Source: Adiantum capillus-veneris (lineage: Eukaryota > Streptophyta > Polypodiopsida > Polypodiales > Pteridaceae). Taken from it: a stretch of DNA of 64,000 nucleotides. The stretch spans positions 79,046,343-79,110,342 of the forward strand of contig CM043950.1 of assembly GCA_014529385.2 (NCBI GenBank), in the 5' to 3' direction. The first letter of the stretch is position 1. Each line of letters opens with the position of its first letter. The notes beneath the pieces were generated by a model. That model was not told the origin of the DNA. It saw only the letters and a program-made list of their open reading frames with translations, and ran no database searches. The position numbers and the translations under genes are program-made. Positions 1-10,300 of this stretch are shown piece after piece.

Positions 1-60
<60 letters not shown>
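1..60. repeat. (GA)30 microsatellite
   Basis: Uninterrupted GA dinucleotide run at the left edge of the window; it may extend further left. Just after it, the phrase acagaggccacaccc occurs twice (about 61-75 and 100-114), a short direct repeat. Confidence 0.97.
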
Positions 61-62
<2 letters not shown>

Positions 63-278
63 AGAGGCCACACCCTATGCCGTCGTCGTAGCTGAAAACA
101 GAGGCCACACCCCATATGGGAGGGAACAAATAATATATCTTATGGTTATTAAAATTTCAAACTTCACTTGCTCTCTGGTTTTGAATAGATGCTAACAAGC
201 ACCTCTTACTAGCATTGTCTGGGACACCAAAAAGCATGACAAGTTAACATGCTTATACCCTTACCACTAACATAGGAT

Positions 279-434
279 ATGCTTCAACAAATCCATCAAG
301 AAAAACAACGGATGAAGGAGAAACAGAGGGTACGAGAAGAAAAAGAACGCATAGAAAAAAGACGGCTTCTACGACAACAACAACATTGTGGATCACCTTT
401 GCGCATAAATTGCTATTCGACTAACGAATTTTGA
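279..434 (+). pseudogene. Short charged ORF upstream of retropepsin relic
   Basis: An ATG-initiated frame of 51 codons dominated by Lys, Arg, Glu and Gln, which would form a charged helix. It ends at TGA 432-434 and overlaps by a few bases the different frame that encodes the retropepsin relic. In gag-pol elements a basic linker often precedes the protease, so this may be the remains of a gag C-terminus. No zinc knuckle is visible. Could equally be chance. Confidence 0.3.
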
Positions 435-873
435 TGAAGACACAGTGGAGCCAACAATTGTAGTCAAAGTGGGTAGCAATCAAGTTGAATCGATGGCATT
501 GCTTGATTCTAGATCTCAAGTAAATCTAATCTCTTACAAATTATACAAATAGCTCAAGCCCACAGGTCAACTATATCCTACTCCACAAGTGCTGGAAAGT
601 AGTACATCACATTCGCTAAAAACAGTGGGCTGGACTATATTGCATGTACAAGCACATCCATATATTTACCCACACAAGTTTTATGTGGTTGAGGATGAAA
701 GCACACAACACCCCATGTTGTTGGGACAACCTTGGCAACAAGAGTATAATGTGCAGATAGATTGGAATGTGGATGCACTGAAAATTTGGCATGCACAAGA
801 ACAACAGGTGGTAGCCTTTGCTCAGCAACCCCGGAAGAATCAGCTGACAGCAATGCAATCACTGGATAAATAA
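421..873 (+). pseudogene. Retropepsin (aspartic protease) relic of an LTR retrotransposon
   Basis: One reading frame carries ALLDSRSQVNLI, matching the retropepsin active-site box (hydrophobic-hydrophobic-D-[ST]-G-[AS]) with the Gly after Asp-Ser replaced by Arg, as a GGA to AGA change would give. About 80 residues on is HPMLLGQPW followed by QIDWNVDALKI, the flap and C-terminal ILLGRPW-like box typical of plant Ty3/gypsy proteases. The frame is interrupted by TAG at 550-552 and ends at TAA 871-873. The family's role is cleavage of the Gag-Pol polyprotein in the virus-like particle. The lost Gly and the stop make this copy inactive. Confidence 0.75.
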
Positions 874-1590
874 CCAAAAGAATGGGTGCCACTAAAGAAC
901 AACACGATACCCATGGCGCACAAACAGGGGACTGCCAACCATGTTCCCTACAAGCATATAACAACACAGACCGCAGTGAAAAGATCAAGGTTAGTAACAC
1001 GTGAAAAACAAGTATGGGTGCGGAAGGATAGAGGTAACATGGTAGACAAACCACATTACAACAGCAGGAGTCAAAAGGAGAAAAGAGTTCAACCAAAAGA
1101 TAAGGGAATAAAACACATATGGATCCCAAAGAGAATGATCAGTAACAATTTAAATGCAACTCGCATTTGGATCCCGAAACCAAAGCAAAAAGAACTCCCT
1201 TCAGTACAAGCAACATCGGCATGCAGACACACACAACATATGAAACCGACAAACCGATCTATGTGGGTGCCAATCAGGAGCAAAACAATGACAACCGCGG
1301 AAGTAGCAATAAGCCTACAAAAATCTCCAAAGAAAAGCTACAAATGGAAAGCAAGAGAGACAAGGACTACGGCCAATTCCACCACGACAATTCTCCCCAA
1401 GGAGACAACCATGGCCATATCGACTGTAGAGGCAAACCAAGCGACTTTTGCACGAAAGACGATCAAACAAAGAGCGGTGGAGTTACAAATTTTACTTAGA
1501 AAGAAAATCCACCAACCAAATCAACAAACAAACAGGAAACCTCGACGGCGAATGCCAATAAGCATCTTGCTTATACCCTCTCTTGCATAG
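874..1590 (+). pseudogene. Basic, Thr/Lys-rich ORF with repeated W-[VI]-[PR] motifs
   Basis: This stays in the same frame as the retropepsin relic, separated from it only by TAA 871-873, and runs 238 codons open to TAG. It is rich in Lys, Thr, Asn and Gln with little hydrophobic content. Five short motifs recur: EWVPLK, KQVWVRKD, KHIWIPKR, TRIWIPKP and RSMWVPIR. No RT motif follows, although RT would normally come after protease. I do not recognise the family. It could be a nucleic-acid-binding linker of the polyprotein or an old tandem duplication of a short peptide. Confidence 0.4.
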
Positions 1591-3339
1591 CATTGATTTT
1601 TCCATGCATTGACCGAGTATGCATCATATAGGGCCACATTACATGTCCAAGCATTAGCACAATTTTTTAACCCATGCACGGCACATACACCGCGGCGATA
1701 CCTTGTCGTCCGGGAGGACTACGGCTAGGAGGAGGGGAGGCATTCTCAAATGCGGATCCAATGGAAAAAAGAGCAAAAAAGGGTACGTTTTTTGACTATT
1801 TTAAAGGGTTTTCATTTGATTGTGAAATTTTTTGGACTAACCCAGGTACATATGCCCTTATACAGCATGAATCTACAAGTATATGGGGCCAAACGCCAAA
1901 TCAAGCCCCTAGGTGTGTGTATATAGGTAAAAATAGCCATTTTTCGAGCAAAATATTGGTAAAACGGAGAAATCCGGCCATAAAAATTTCATGTAAGTGT
2001 ATATAGTGTTTTGCGGTGATTTTTTCGAGTTATTATGATTTTTGGGGATTTTTTGGGTTTAATTTGCTATTTTATTTATAATTTTACTAATTATCGGCAG
2101 AAAATATAAAAAGCAAGAGAAAAACGATTGTAATGAAAAACAAAAAGTATGGGGATAATCAGTGACTATAGGACAACCTATGGTACAATGGGGGTGCAAT
2201 TATGTGAATGGAGCGAAAAGCGTGTTTTGGCCGGATTTTGGCCGGATTTTGACCGAAACGTCAAATTTTTCGGAAACTAGGAAAATGGAGTCCAAATCAA
2301 GAAATTTTTGATCCTAAACCGTATCTCGTAAGAAGTTGGGAGCACATGTCAAATTTCATGGAAAGTGGTTCAGGGGCCCCCATTATAAGATTTTTTCACT
2401 TCATTTTAAGCTCATTTCTACCATTGCCTTTTGAGATGGAGCTCTTGCCACCTAGAGCAATGGGACTTCCAGCGGCTTCTACAATGTGCACGACCACCCG
2501 ATAGGCTCCAGACATGAGAGGTAGGCTCACCACCTTGAGCTTTTCGTGCATGTTTGTTGTTTTCTCGCGAAAACTAGCGTAGGGTTCACACGGGAAGAGG
2601 GCAGTAGAGACCTACAGGTAGACATGGCCACCTAACGGCTAACCCAAAAGCAATGAGGCTTCATTGGCAGCTTACCCTAGCATAGGAGACCACTCTTGGA
2701 TGCCCAAAGGCGGTAGAAAACCATCGGACAAAACCCTAACTTCTAGAGCTCTGCAAGAGGCCATCAAATGGTAAATTGCCGGAAAGGCGCTCAAATGCTA
2801 CCAAAACTCATGGGTAGAAGCATCTCAACATGCTCGACAAGTCTATATAGCCCACATGGCCATAAGGCGACCCGAAGCGGCACTAAACTTCAGAAACGGC
2901 ATCAGACACACAAAGCGTCAAATAGCTCTCACGACCAAACAGCATGTCCGTTTGCCACCAAACTTCACGAGCACCTTTCCTAGACCATCAACAACCAAGT
3001 CCTATGGTGGTAGACCACCACAAGTCATCAACAACATATAAACACAACCGCGGGTACTTCTAGAGCGAAAAATTGCCAAACGGAGCTCTGGTGAAGCCAA
3101 AGTCAACAACAACCATATGGCAAGCATCCCCAAGGGACCTTGAAGCTATGGAAACCAACATCAAGAAATTTCATCGCCGAAAAGCACTCGAAGAGTCAGA
3201 AAATGGCTTGGAGGCTCTTAAATCCACACAGGGAGTTTCTCTCTATCCATTTGACTTTTTTGTTGAAATAGGGCTTAAAAGGGACTCAGGGGGGCTTAGG
3301 GCAGGTACCAGTAGCACCTCCGATGTAAATTTCATCAGG
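1591..3339. other. Spacer without recognisable gene
   Basis: No domain recognised. A 110-codon frame at 1674-2006 and shorter frames at 2768-3041 and 3073-3417 lack known motifs and have mixed composition, so I do not call them genes. A short tandem attttggccgg repeat is at about 2225-2250. The region is A/T-rich up to 2400 and then more mixed. In the inferred element it would be the non-coding stretch between the protease segment and the palindrome array. Confidence 0.5.
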
Positions 3340-4214
3340 AGACATCCTACGTGTAGGATGTATCAAGGCCAAATTTGGCCACCAAACTCAACATCTCTTC
3401 TCACACACAGCTTTTGAATAGCCTGTACATGCTAGCCACCAAGTTTCATCACATTTGGACAAAAATTGACCTCATATGCATAAAAAAATGTAAAGTCAGA
3501 GCATAGAGGCAATAATGGGCCATAGAACTACCAAAACTAGTCCAAATCACATGACACTTGCACAATAGACTCATGAGCACATTGCCAAACTATCTGTGGG
3601 GACATATGTGAAAAATGATGAAATAGACATCCTACGCATAGGATGTCTAAATGACCAATTTGGCCCCTAGTTGGCATTTTTCAATTCTAGATCTCGTTAT
3701 AAACCTTCCTAAGCTCATATATCAAGTTTCAAGCCATTCTCATCACATTTGGCCCCCAACACCTTCAAGATGCACTTTTTGAGTCCAAAAACACTACACA
3801 TGCTCTTACCAACACCAATTCTTGTCCAAATCAAAATCCAAGAGCAGGGCCATGTTCCACATGCCAAGGGCTAACCCCATAACCAACTTCAAGTCATTTT
3901 GATGAAAAAGACATCCTACGCGTAGGATGTCTCGTGTGATTTTGACCTACTGTCTAAGAACTGACTTCATAGGAGCCATTAACATGGTGCAAAGAGCCTA
4001 TATGTCAAGTTTCAACACATTTGAATATCATTTTCCCCCTGTTGAGGACATCCTACCCAATTTGTGAGACTAAATCCTAAATCTACACAGAATTACACTT
4101 TTGATGCCGAAACCCAATTCCAATCACATAGCCATGTTGCACAGGTCAAGGGCCACCAGCCTACCAAGTTTCACCAAAAACAGGCAAGGTAGACATCCTA
4201 CGCGTAGGATGTCT
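3340..4214. repeat. Periodic palindrome array, four copies at 282-285 bp
   Basis: A 24-base palindrome with half-site AGACATCCTACG occurs at 3340-3363, 3625-3648, 3909-3932 and 4191-4214; start spacings are 285, 284 and 282. The last two copies are perfect. The first two differ mainly at the central CGCG (CGTG and CGCA), the changes expected from cytosine deamination at CpG. A half-copy lies at about 4045-4056. The sequence between palindromes is a strongly diverged ~284 bp tandem repeat that shares phrases such as CAAGTTTCA and CACATTTG. It lies directly upstream of the coiled-coil ORF. Confidence 0.9.
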
Positions 4215-4378
4215 AAATGATAATTTTTGACCAGAAAAGTTACAGTGGGCACATGAAGAGTTTCCCTAGTTCCTTTTAAGTTTTATTTTCAATTCAAGTC
4301 ATTTGGATAGTTAGAACTCAGTTTCTCAGCTAATATGGAAAAAACGCTCACTTCGGACTACTGAGTGCAACAGGATCC

Positions 4379-7300
4379 ATGACAGCCGCAAAATCACCTG
4401 CAAAGAAGAAGAGGATGACAATAAAAGACTATTTAGAAGAAGTGGAGATGTTTGTGATCCCAGAAGGAACTCTGAAGCCCACTGGATATAGGATGATTTG
4501 CTAGAGTACAATGATTTGAAAATCTACCAAGGCATATTCAAAGATCCTGAAGGAAATGTAGTGGAGCTACCCATGATACCACGGGAGCTTAATGAATTTT
4601 TCAGAAGCAAGATGGGGGATTACCTGGAGAATTTGGACCTACATAACTACTTTGAAGCTTTGCCAGCGGGGATTGACATCAAAAGAGTGTGGGAATTTGT
4701 AACCACTATCAAAGAAGATGGAGTGGCCCAAGTCACTGATTTGCAAGGCAAGCCAGATACCATGATTGTCATCACAGAGAGGGTGGTGGCAGCCACACTC
4801 GACATCTCCAACAAGGGAGATAGTGTGACAAAGAGGCGAGATGAAGTCAAGGTGTACTCAAGAAAGAAGAACAACTACACTTTTGAAGATACTGCAAACC
4901 CAAAAGTGGATATCATGAGCCAACTCTACACACCAATACTTCCACATGTGTACAAAGCAGCCACAAAAGTATAGGATGCCACCTGGAGTTATTGCTACCA
5001 CCTTCACCTGGGCAATGCAAAAGAGCAAGCCAAAAGTGATAAATTATGCTGCTTACATCCATGACAACCTAGTGAAGATGGAGAACAGAAATCCCACCTA
5101 TATTGTCCCTAGTGAGCTAATAACAAAAGTGGTCTATGGAGCACTGCATGCCAAGGGAAACTGGCCTGAACCTCCCTCACAGAATGATTGGCTAAAGCTG
5201 AAAGAAGATAAAGAAGAAGAACCTCCTAGGGCACCCAGAGTATCCACACGTGTGAAGCGCCGGTTAGAGACCGTGCTAGAAGAGCCGCCAGAGTCGAAGA
5301 AAGGAAAGAAAGAAAGTCTACAAGTCCCGATCAAAGAGACCAAGTCACAGAAAGCGGCACGGCTAGAACAACTAATGGAAAGCTTTAGAGCCGAAAGAGC
5401 ACTCAAGGGAGATTTGAGCGAGTTGTGGAAGCCATCCTTGGAAGCCATGTCGGGATCATCTTTGAAGGGTGCACCGAGATCGGTTTGAAGACTACATCAA
5501 AAAATTTGAGAGTTTAGATGCTATGACAGAAAATATCCCGAATGTCCCTTTTACAGAAGAACAAGTGGACGAAGTAAGACGACAACTGCTAGAAGAGCAA
5601 GAAGGCCTAGAAAGAGAGAGAAAGACCAAGGCGGACCAGGATTTCAAGAAGAAGCCACCGACTCCACCGTCAAGCACAGAATCCAGCCCACTGTCATCAC
5701 CACCTCCCCTTAGCCCTCCACAAACCCAACAAAAGGAGCAAGAGCAGAAAGAAGAATCTAAACCGAAAGAGGAGAAGCTAGATCCAGAAGAAAAGAATTT
5801 TAGAATATTTCTTGATCTGCTAGCTGCGGGTTACTCTCAAGAAGAGGCAGCTATTGTGGCCTTTGAGTTGACAAGCACAAGGCCCAAGGAACAGATGCAA
5901 AGCCTTTGGTTAGTGGAATTGAAAGAGACGGCCACTGATACAGTGGACCTACAGCCACCAACCAATGATTGGGATGTGGTGATGTGGTGATGCAAAAGCT
6001 AACCGGGCTCAGAGCAAGATCAATGGCCATGGAGAGTGAGATTGATAATCTCAAAACCAATGAAGTTCAGATCAAGGCTGAAGTCGACTCACTACAAAAA
6101 TAAGGCCAAGAGAATGTGGACAAACAAACAAAGCTGCAAGCTAGTTTGGATGCGGCATTACAAAGATTCCAGTAGATGGAATGAGAGAATCAGGCAACTG
6201 AACACAAGCTTCAAAGAGTAGAGAAAGAATACAAGAAAATCAGCAAGTCATTAACAGATGCAGAGAGAGAAAGGGACAACTTGACTCTACAATTTGCTGA
6301 AGAGTCCAAAGAAGTGGAAACACTGAGGAATGCCAAGGAAAAGGTAGAGATAGAAGAGGAGGAAAGCCAAGATGAGGTAATAGAACTAAAAGAACAGATT
6401 AATGTAAAAGATCACAGCATCCAACGGCTAAGAGCATCTTCGGCCAGAGTTTGAGTTGCTAGCTCCACTGGCACGTCTTCAGAGACTGAGCTATATGAAG
6501 AACAAATGAAGGAGCTCCAAAAGGAGTTAACACTGGAGAAGAGGCAAAGGCTGATGCTGGCTAAGGGATCTATGGTAATGTAGAACCGCCTGGAAGAAGA
6601 GAAAAAAGCCATGCAAAATGAGCTAGTAGCCGTAAAAAGAAAGATGGATGAGGATTTTCAGAGATGGCAAGCAGAAAATGAAGCCATCAAGAGGAAGCTT
6701 GAGGAGGCGGAAAAGATAAATGCAGATCTAAACGACCTTCTAATAAACATGGGAGAGCAAGCGGAAGAGGAAAAGAAGACACTTTAGAAGCAAATAGAAG
6801 AGCTGAGAGGCCAGCAACAAATGAAAGAGCAATAGTTAGCACGAGGCCAACAACCATGGAGGGTATTGAAATAGAGAATATGTCAGATCCAGTGGACACC
6901 ACCATGCAAGAGGACATCCTTGTGGGAACCTCGCAAGAACCCCAATATCTGACACAAGAAGAAGAAGAAAATCTGCAGAAGGCCATAAAAGCGGCAGTAA
7001 TAGACAAAACCAGAGAAGCATTGGAGTGGGAGTAGAGGGTGTTTAAGTAGATGACCATTCAGAAGATAGATGCTAGTAACCTTTGGCATTAATGGCTACA
7101 ACCATCTCTCCCATATCCTCTGCTAAAGTATGAAGCTACTACGATCAACAAACGGATCAAAGAGGAGCCAACAGTGCCATTGTACAAAGCAGATATCTAC
7201 AAGCCTGAAGGAGTCAAGCTGATAGTGGATTCTCAACCCAGTTGGAGAAAGGCATGGCTCACAAAATTATATCCTCAATATTTAATCTATCTGGTAGAGG

Positions 7301-7938
7301 CACCTAAAGTGATCAGAGATGACCTCAGTTTCTGCCCTCTACCAAGGATGAGGACATGGAAAGCCCACGAGCTGTTGCAGAGCCAACCCACTTGGCTCAA
7401 TTACCCGAAGCTGCCAGGCTTGAAGGCAGGCGAGAGATTAAGTGAGCAATACATGGTGAAAACCCTAACGGGAGCCATCAAATTGTTCAGTGGCTCGCTT
7501 GAACTATCTTGCATCATGATGAGAAAAATATGTAAAACCCTTATGGCAGTCTTTGAAACCTTCAAATCAGGCCACACGACAGACATTATCTTTTTCTTTC
7601 AAGATACATACAGATGTGCATACGATCTGTCTGCTCAGTCTTCTCACGAGGTGATACATGCACTATATGAGAGAATTATGTTTTTGCCTTCGTATCACCT
7701 CCGGGCCTTTGAAGAAGCCTTCTACACCGGCTTCTTCACCATCAACACCGATATATTCGGCCCGATGCTACTGGCTCAACATGCGAGATATGAGTCCCTT
7801 CTAAAGATATGAGTGCCTTCGTATCACCTCCAGGCCTTTGAAGAAGCCTTCTACACCGGCTTCTTCACCATCAACACCGATATATTCGGCCCGATGCTAC
7901 TGGCTCAACATGCGAGATATGAGTCCCTTCTAAAGATG
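4379..7938 (+). pseudogene. Large decayed element ORF: globular N-domain, Pro-rich linker, coiled coil, C-domain
   Basis: Reading frames follow each other with small frameshifts: start at ATG 4379 (MTAAKSPAKKKR), then 4498-4974, 4946-5488, 5469-5990, 5990-6840 and 6856-7812. The N-part (RVWEFVTTIKEDG, then VITERVVAATLDI) recalls the 'putative plant transposon protein' domain of plant gypsy extra ORFs; this is tentative. A Ser/Pro-rich linker (about 5655-5740) follows. Next comes roughly 280 residues of heptad-like Glu/Lys/Leu coiled coil with six in-frame stops, four of them TAG. The last ~210 residues form a Trp/Tyr/Phe-rich domain of unknown type. The ORF sits just before the purine tract and 3' LTR, the position of envelope-like extra ORFs in plant elements, but no signal peptide or membrane segment is visible. 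Probably an accessory or gag-like protein. Confidence 0.6.
7686..7937 (+). repeat. Tandem duplication of 129 bp in the ORF C-terminus
   Basis: The segment beginning GCCTTCGTATCACCTCC at 7686 recurs at 7815 almost unchanged. The offset of 129 is 43 codons, so the frame is kept, but the junction creates TGA at 7810-7812. The second copy continues to the presumed original C-terminus (KMRESLH, stop). Confidence 0.93.
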
Positions 7939-7993
7939 CGAGAAAGCCTACACTGAAGAAGCAGCTCAACTGCCATGTTGGGGACGACATGAA

Positions 7994-8008
7994 CAAGGAG
8001 GGGGAGAG
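7994..8008 (+). other. Polypurine tract
   Basis: A purine-only stretch, AAGGAGGGGGAGAG, immediately precedes the TGTTAGCAG that starts the LTR. This is the expected primer for plus-strand DNA synthesis of an LTR element. Confidence 0.75.
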
Positions 8009-8853
8009 TGTTAGCAGATGGACACACCCTACGGAGAAAGATTGCTCGGCGGAGTATTATTTTTTGTAATTATTCTTTAAATGAGAAAAACCGTCATTTC
8101 ACCCTTGTAAATAGTGGGGCTTGTATAAACTTCCAGATTGTATCCCATTTTTGACATTTTGATTGAGTAGATGGTTAAATTGGAACATTAGGGTTTGAGA
8201 CTGTAAGGTATTATACCACTTTTGACCTTAATGAAAAAAACCTTTGTCATTTTTAAAAAGTTCTATCTGTGAGTGAGCGTACTGTGTACGAGAGAGAGAC
8301 GAGAGATACGTGCCGATACCTACATTGAGGGTGTACGGTCTGGGTTTGTGAACTCTACCCACGAGCTACATCTGGTGATTTGGTGAGCATACGTTATCTG
8401 TTTTTGCATTTCAGCATATCCATGCGTTCACATTGAGTAGAGCTACACATTAGGCACTTGAGTTTTTGAAAACGACGACCTGCAAATTTCTACCAAACAC
8501 CCTACGTGATTTTGCACCAGGTGTTTAGGGTTGGGATTTTGGTTCATGGACCTTCGGGAGAGCGACCTATTGGTGTTATTAGGGTCTCCTTCAAGTTCTG
8601 TGGCGTTTTGAGAACGTTTGATGGGTATTTGGCTCTTGGAAGCGTTGTAGGAAATCTCCTCTTATGCACTCCTGAAGGCTGTAGCTTAGACATTGGGTAG
8701 AGACCTCTGTAGGAATTAGTCAAGTCGGTCGAGTGTAGGCTGACACCCTATGCTTGCTTCCACGCATCACAGGTCGAGCTTCATCCTTAGCTGACAAATC
8801 TTGTTAGGTGAGTTCTCACTGTGCTGACGTCCGTCCTGGCGTATCCGCCAACA
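8009..8853 (+). mobile_element. 3' LTR of the coiled-coil element
   Basis: It begins TGTTAGC right after the polypurine tract and ends CCAACA, where a Tat-like gag frame resumes. The termini form the short TGTT...AACA inverted repeat usual for LTRs. Length is about 845 bp. A TATAAA-like box lies at about 8126. The partner 5' LTR is outside the window, so no LTR pair can be compared, and the right boundary could shift by a couple of bases (CCAACA or CCAACACA). Confidence 0.65.
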
Positions 8854-9152
8854 CATACGAAGATCAATTTCTCAAGCTCTGGGAGAAGTGTTCATACTCC
8901 TTAGGAGAGGGAGAAAGGGCACCTGATTGTCTTAAGAAAGACTTCTTTTTAGCAGGACTTTCTTTGATCCTGCAAGAAAAAGTAAAAGGGAAGTTCCCAA
9001 CTTCCTATGATCAAGCCATTCTTCATGCAAGAGAGAAGGATCATAAGCTGAAGTTCCAAGATCAATTGCGAGGAGGAATCGAGCCTCCACCAATGGCACA
9101 AGAGCTAGGGCCAGTGGGCGAGGTGGCCCTAGTGGCCCCAGCCAACCCCAAA
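8854..9152 (+). pseudogene. Gag fragment (retrotransposon gag domain, C-terminal half)
   Basis: The frame reads TYEDQFLKLWEKC, then APDCLKKDFFLAGL and LQEKVKGKFPTSYDQAIL. It aligns with the gag of the element further right (TYESKFVDLWERW, APDFLKKDRFTHGL, LKEKVKGRFSATYELAV). Gag forms the virus-like particle. Only the C-terminal half of the domain remains. It starts at the LTR border at 8853 and runs without a stop into RT sequence at about 9153, so a deletion has fused gag to RT in one frame (open to 9230). Confidence 0.8.
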
Positions 9153-9890
9153 ATTGGGAGGGAAACTCAACAAGGACAAGTGCCACATTGGGGAATCCAA
9201 GGTAACTCTTTTGGGTCATGTAGTGTCTGAGAAAGGAATAGAAGCTGATCCTAAGAAAGTGAAGTCACTCCTTGCTCTACCTTCACCTTCAAACATGAAA
9301 CAATTGGTATCATTTTTGCAAAAGGTACGCTATTTGAGTTGCTTCATTCATCTCCTTTCACAGGCAATCTATCCACTGTAGCAACTTACAAGGCAATCTA
9401 CCTTGGCATAGGATGGGAATAGTGAGAGGTGTTTTGGGGAGGTTAAAAAAATTATGGGATCTTTACCTATTGTCTTGAAACATTTCTGGGATGAGACCTT
9501 CTATGTCAGCCCTAGCCTTGGCTGCGAGGAATTGGGGGCATTTTTGATGCAAAAGGATCCAAAGACACTCTTGATGAGACCTGTCTATTTTGTAAGTAGA
9601 GTTATGACTATAGCGGGGAGGGCTTCACCTCTACAGAACAGTTGGTCTTGGCATTTTAATTTGTGGTGGAAAAGTTTAGGGCTTACTTGTTAACAAAAAG
9701 GTTTGTTGTGCATACCACTGAGAATGTTTTCCCATATGCTTTGCAACACATGGAACTATCCCCAAGGATAGAAAAATGGGTGGTGCAGCTATAGGAGTTT
9801 GATTACACACTACAAGTGGAGAGAACTACTAGGGCATGCCTAGAAGACTTCCCCCTTAGCCGAGCCTGAGTTTCTTTTGGAGGCTTATAG
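9153..9890 (+). pseudogene. RT C-terminal part and gypsy-type RNase H relic
   Basis: It starts GGKLNKDKCHIGES, the RT segment after the YxDD box, followed by LLGHVVSEKGIEADPKKV, and then the RT connection and RNase H stretch (FYVSPSLG, MRPVYFVSR). The catalytic YxDD box and everything N-terminal to it are missing. Stops and frameshifts occur, for example TAG at about 9379 and loss of frame near 9640-9700. The family copies element RNA to DNA and degrades the RNA strand; this copy cannot. Confidence 0.8.
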
Positions 9891-10300
9891 TTTATACTTT
9901 GATGGTGCCTACAAATGGGTAAAAGACAGAGCGTCAACAACAGGAATTGCTATGTTAAATCCTTTGGGAGAAATTTTTTTTTGCAAAGGATTTCAGCTCG
10001 AAAGAGGCTCACTCTAATAATGAGGCAGAGTATCACGCTCTCATCTTGGGTTTACAATGGTGTCTCTCCCATGGCATAACTATGTTAAATGTTTTTGGTG
10101 ATTCCATGTTGATAGTGAAACAAATGATAGGGGTGTGGGCTTGTAAGAGTGACAAACTAGCTACCAAAATGAGGGAAGCCAAATCTCTAATGAGTAAGTT
10201 TGATAGGGCACGAATCCACTTTGTGCCAAGGGAGAAGAACAAAGAAGCAGATGCGTTGGCTACAGAAGAGTTGCAAAATGTCATGTTGGGGGCTGTCACT
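9891..10300 (+). pseudogene. Second (archaeal-like, Tat-type) RNase H domain
   Basis: YFDGAYKW, then NEAEYHALILGLQWCL, NVFGDSMLIVKQM and KNKEADALA give the D-E-D-D catalytic set of type-I RNase H. It stands between the gypsy RNase H and the integrase. An extra RNase H in this place is the known hallmark of Tat-lineage plant gypsy elements. A stop near 10016 separates the first Asp block from the rest; from 10046 the frame is open into integrase. Confidence 0.8.

Larger units (their letters stand above)
1..8853 (+). mobile_element. LTR retroelement, 3' part (coiled-coil ORF type), nested in a Tat-like gag
   Basis: I infer one element from a decayed retropepsin (421-873), a long spacer with periodic palindromes, a very long decayed coiled-coil ORF (4379-7938), a purine tract (7994-8008) and a terminal LTR (8009-8853). 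The LTR ends in CCAACA directly against the middle of a gag reading frame that continues at 8854. The simplest reading is an insertion into another element's gag, with the 5' LTR of the inserted element and the N-terminal half of the interrupted gag lying left of the window. The link between the retropepsin segment and the coiled-coil segment is only positional; no RT or integrase lies between them. Confidence 0.5.

Noticed and set aside
1674-2006. 110-codon ORF with a Gly/Arg start
   Set aside because: No motif, no link to adjacent frames, and composition like the surrounding non-coding spacer.
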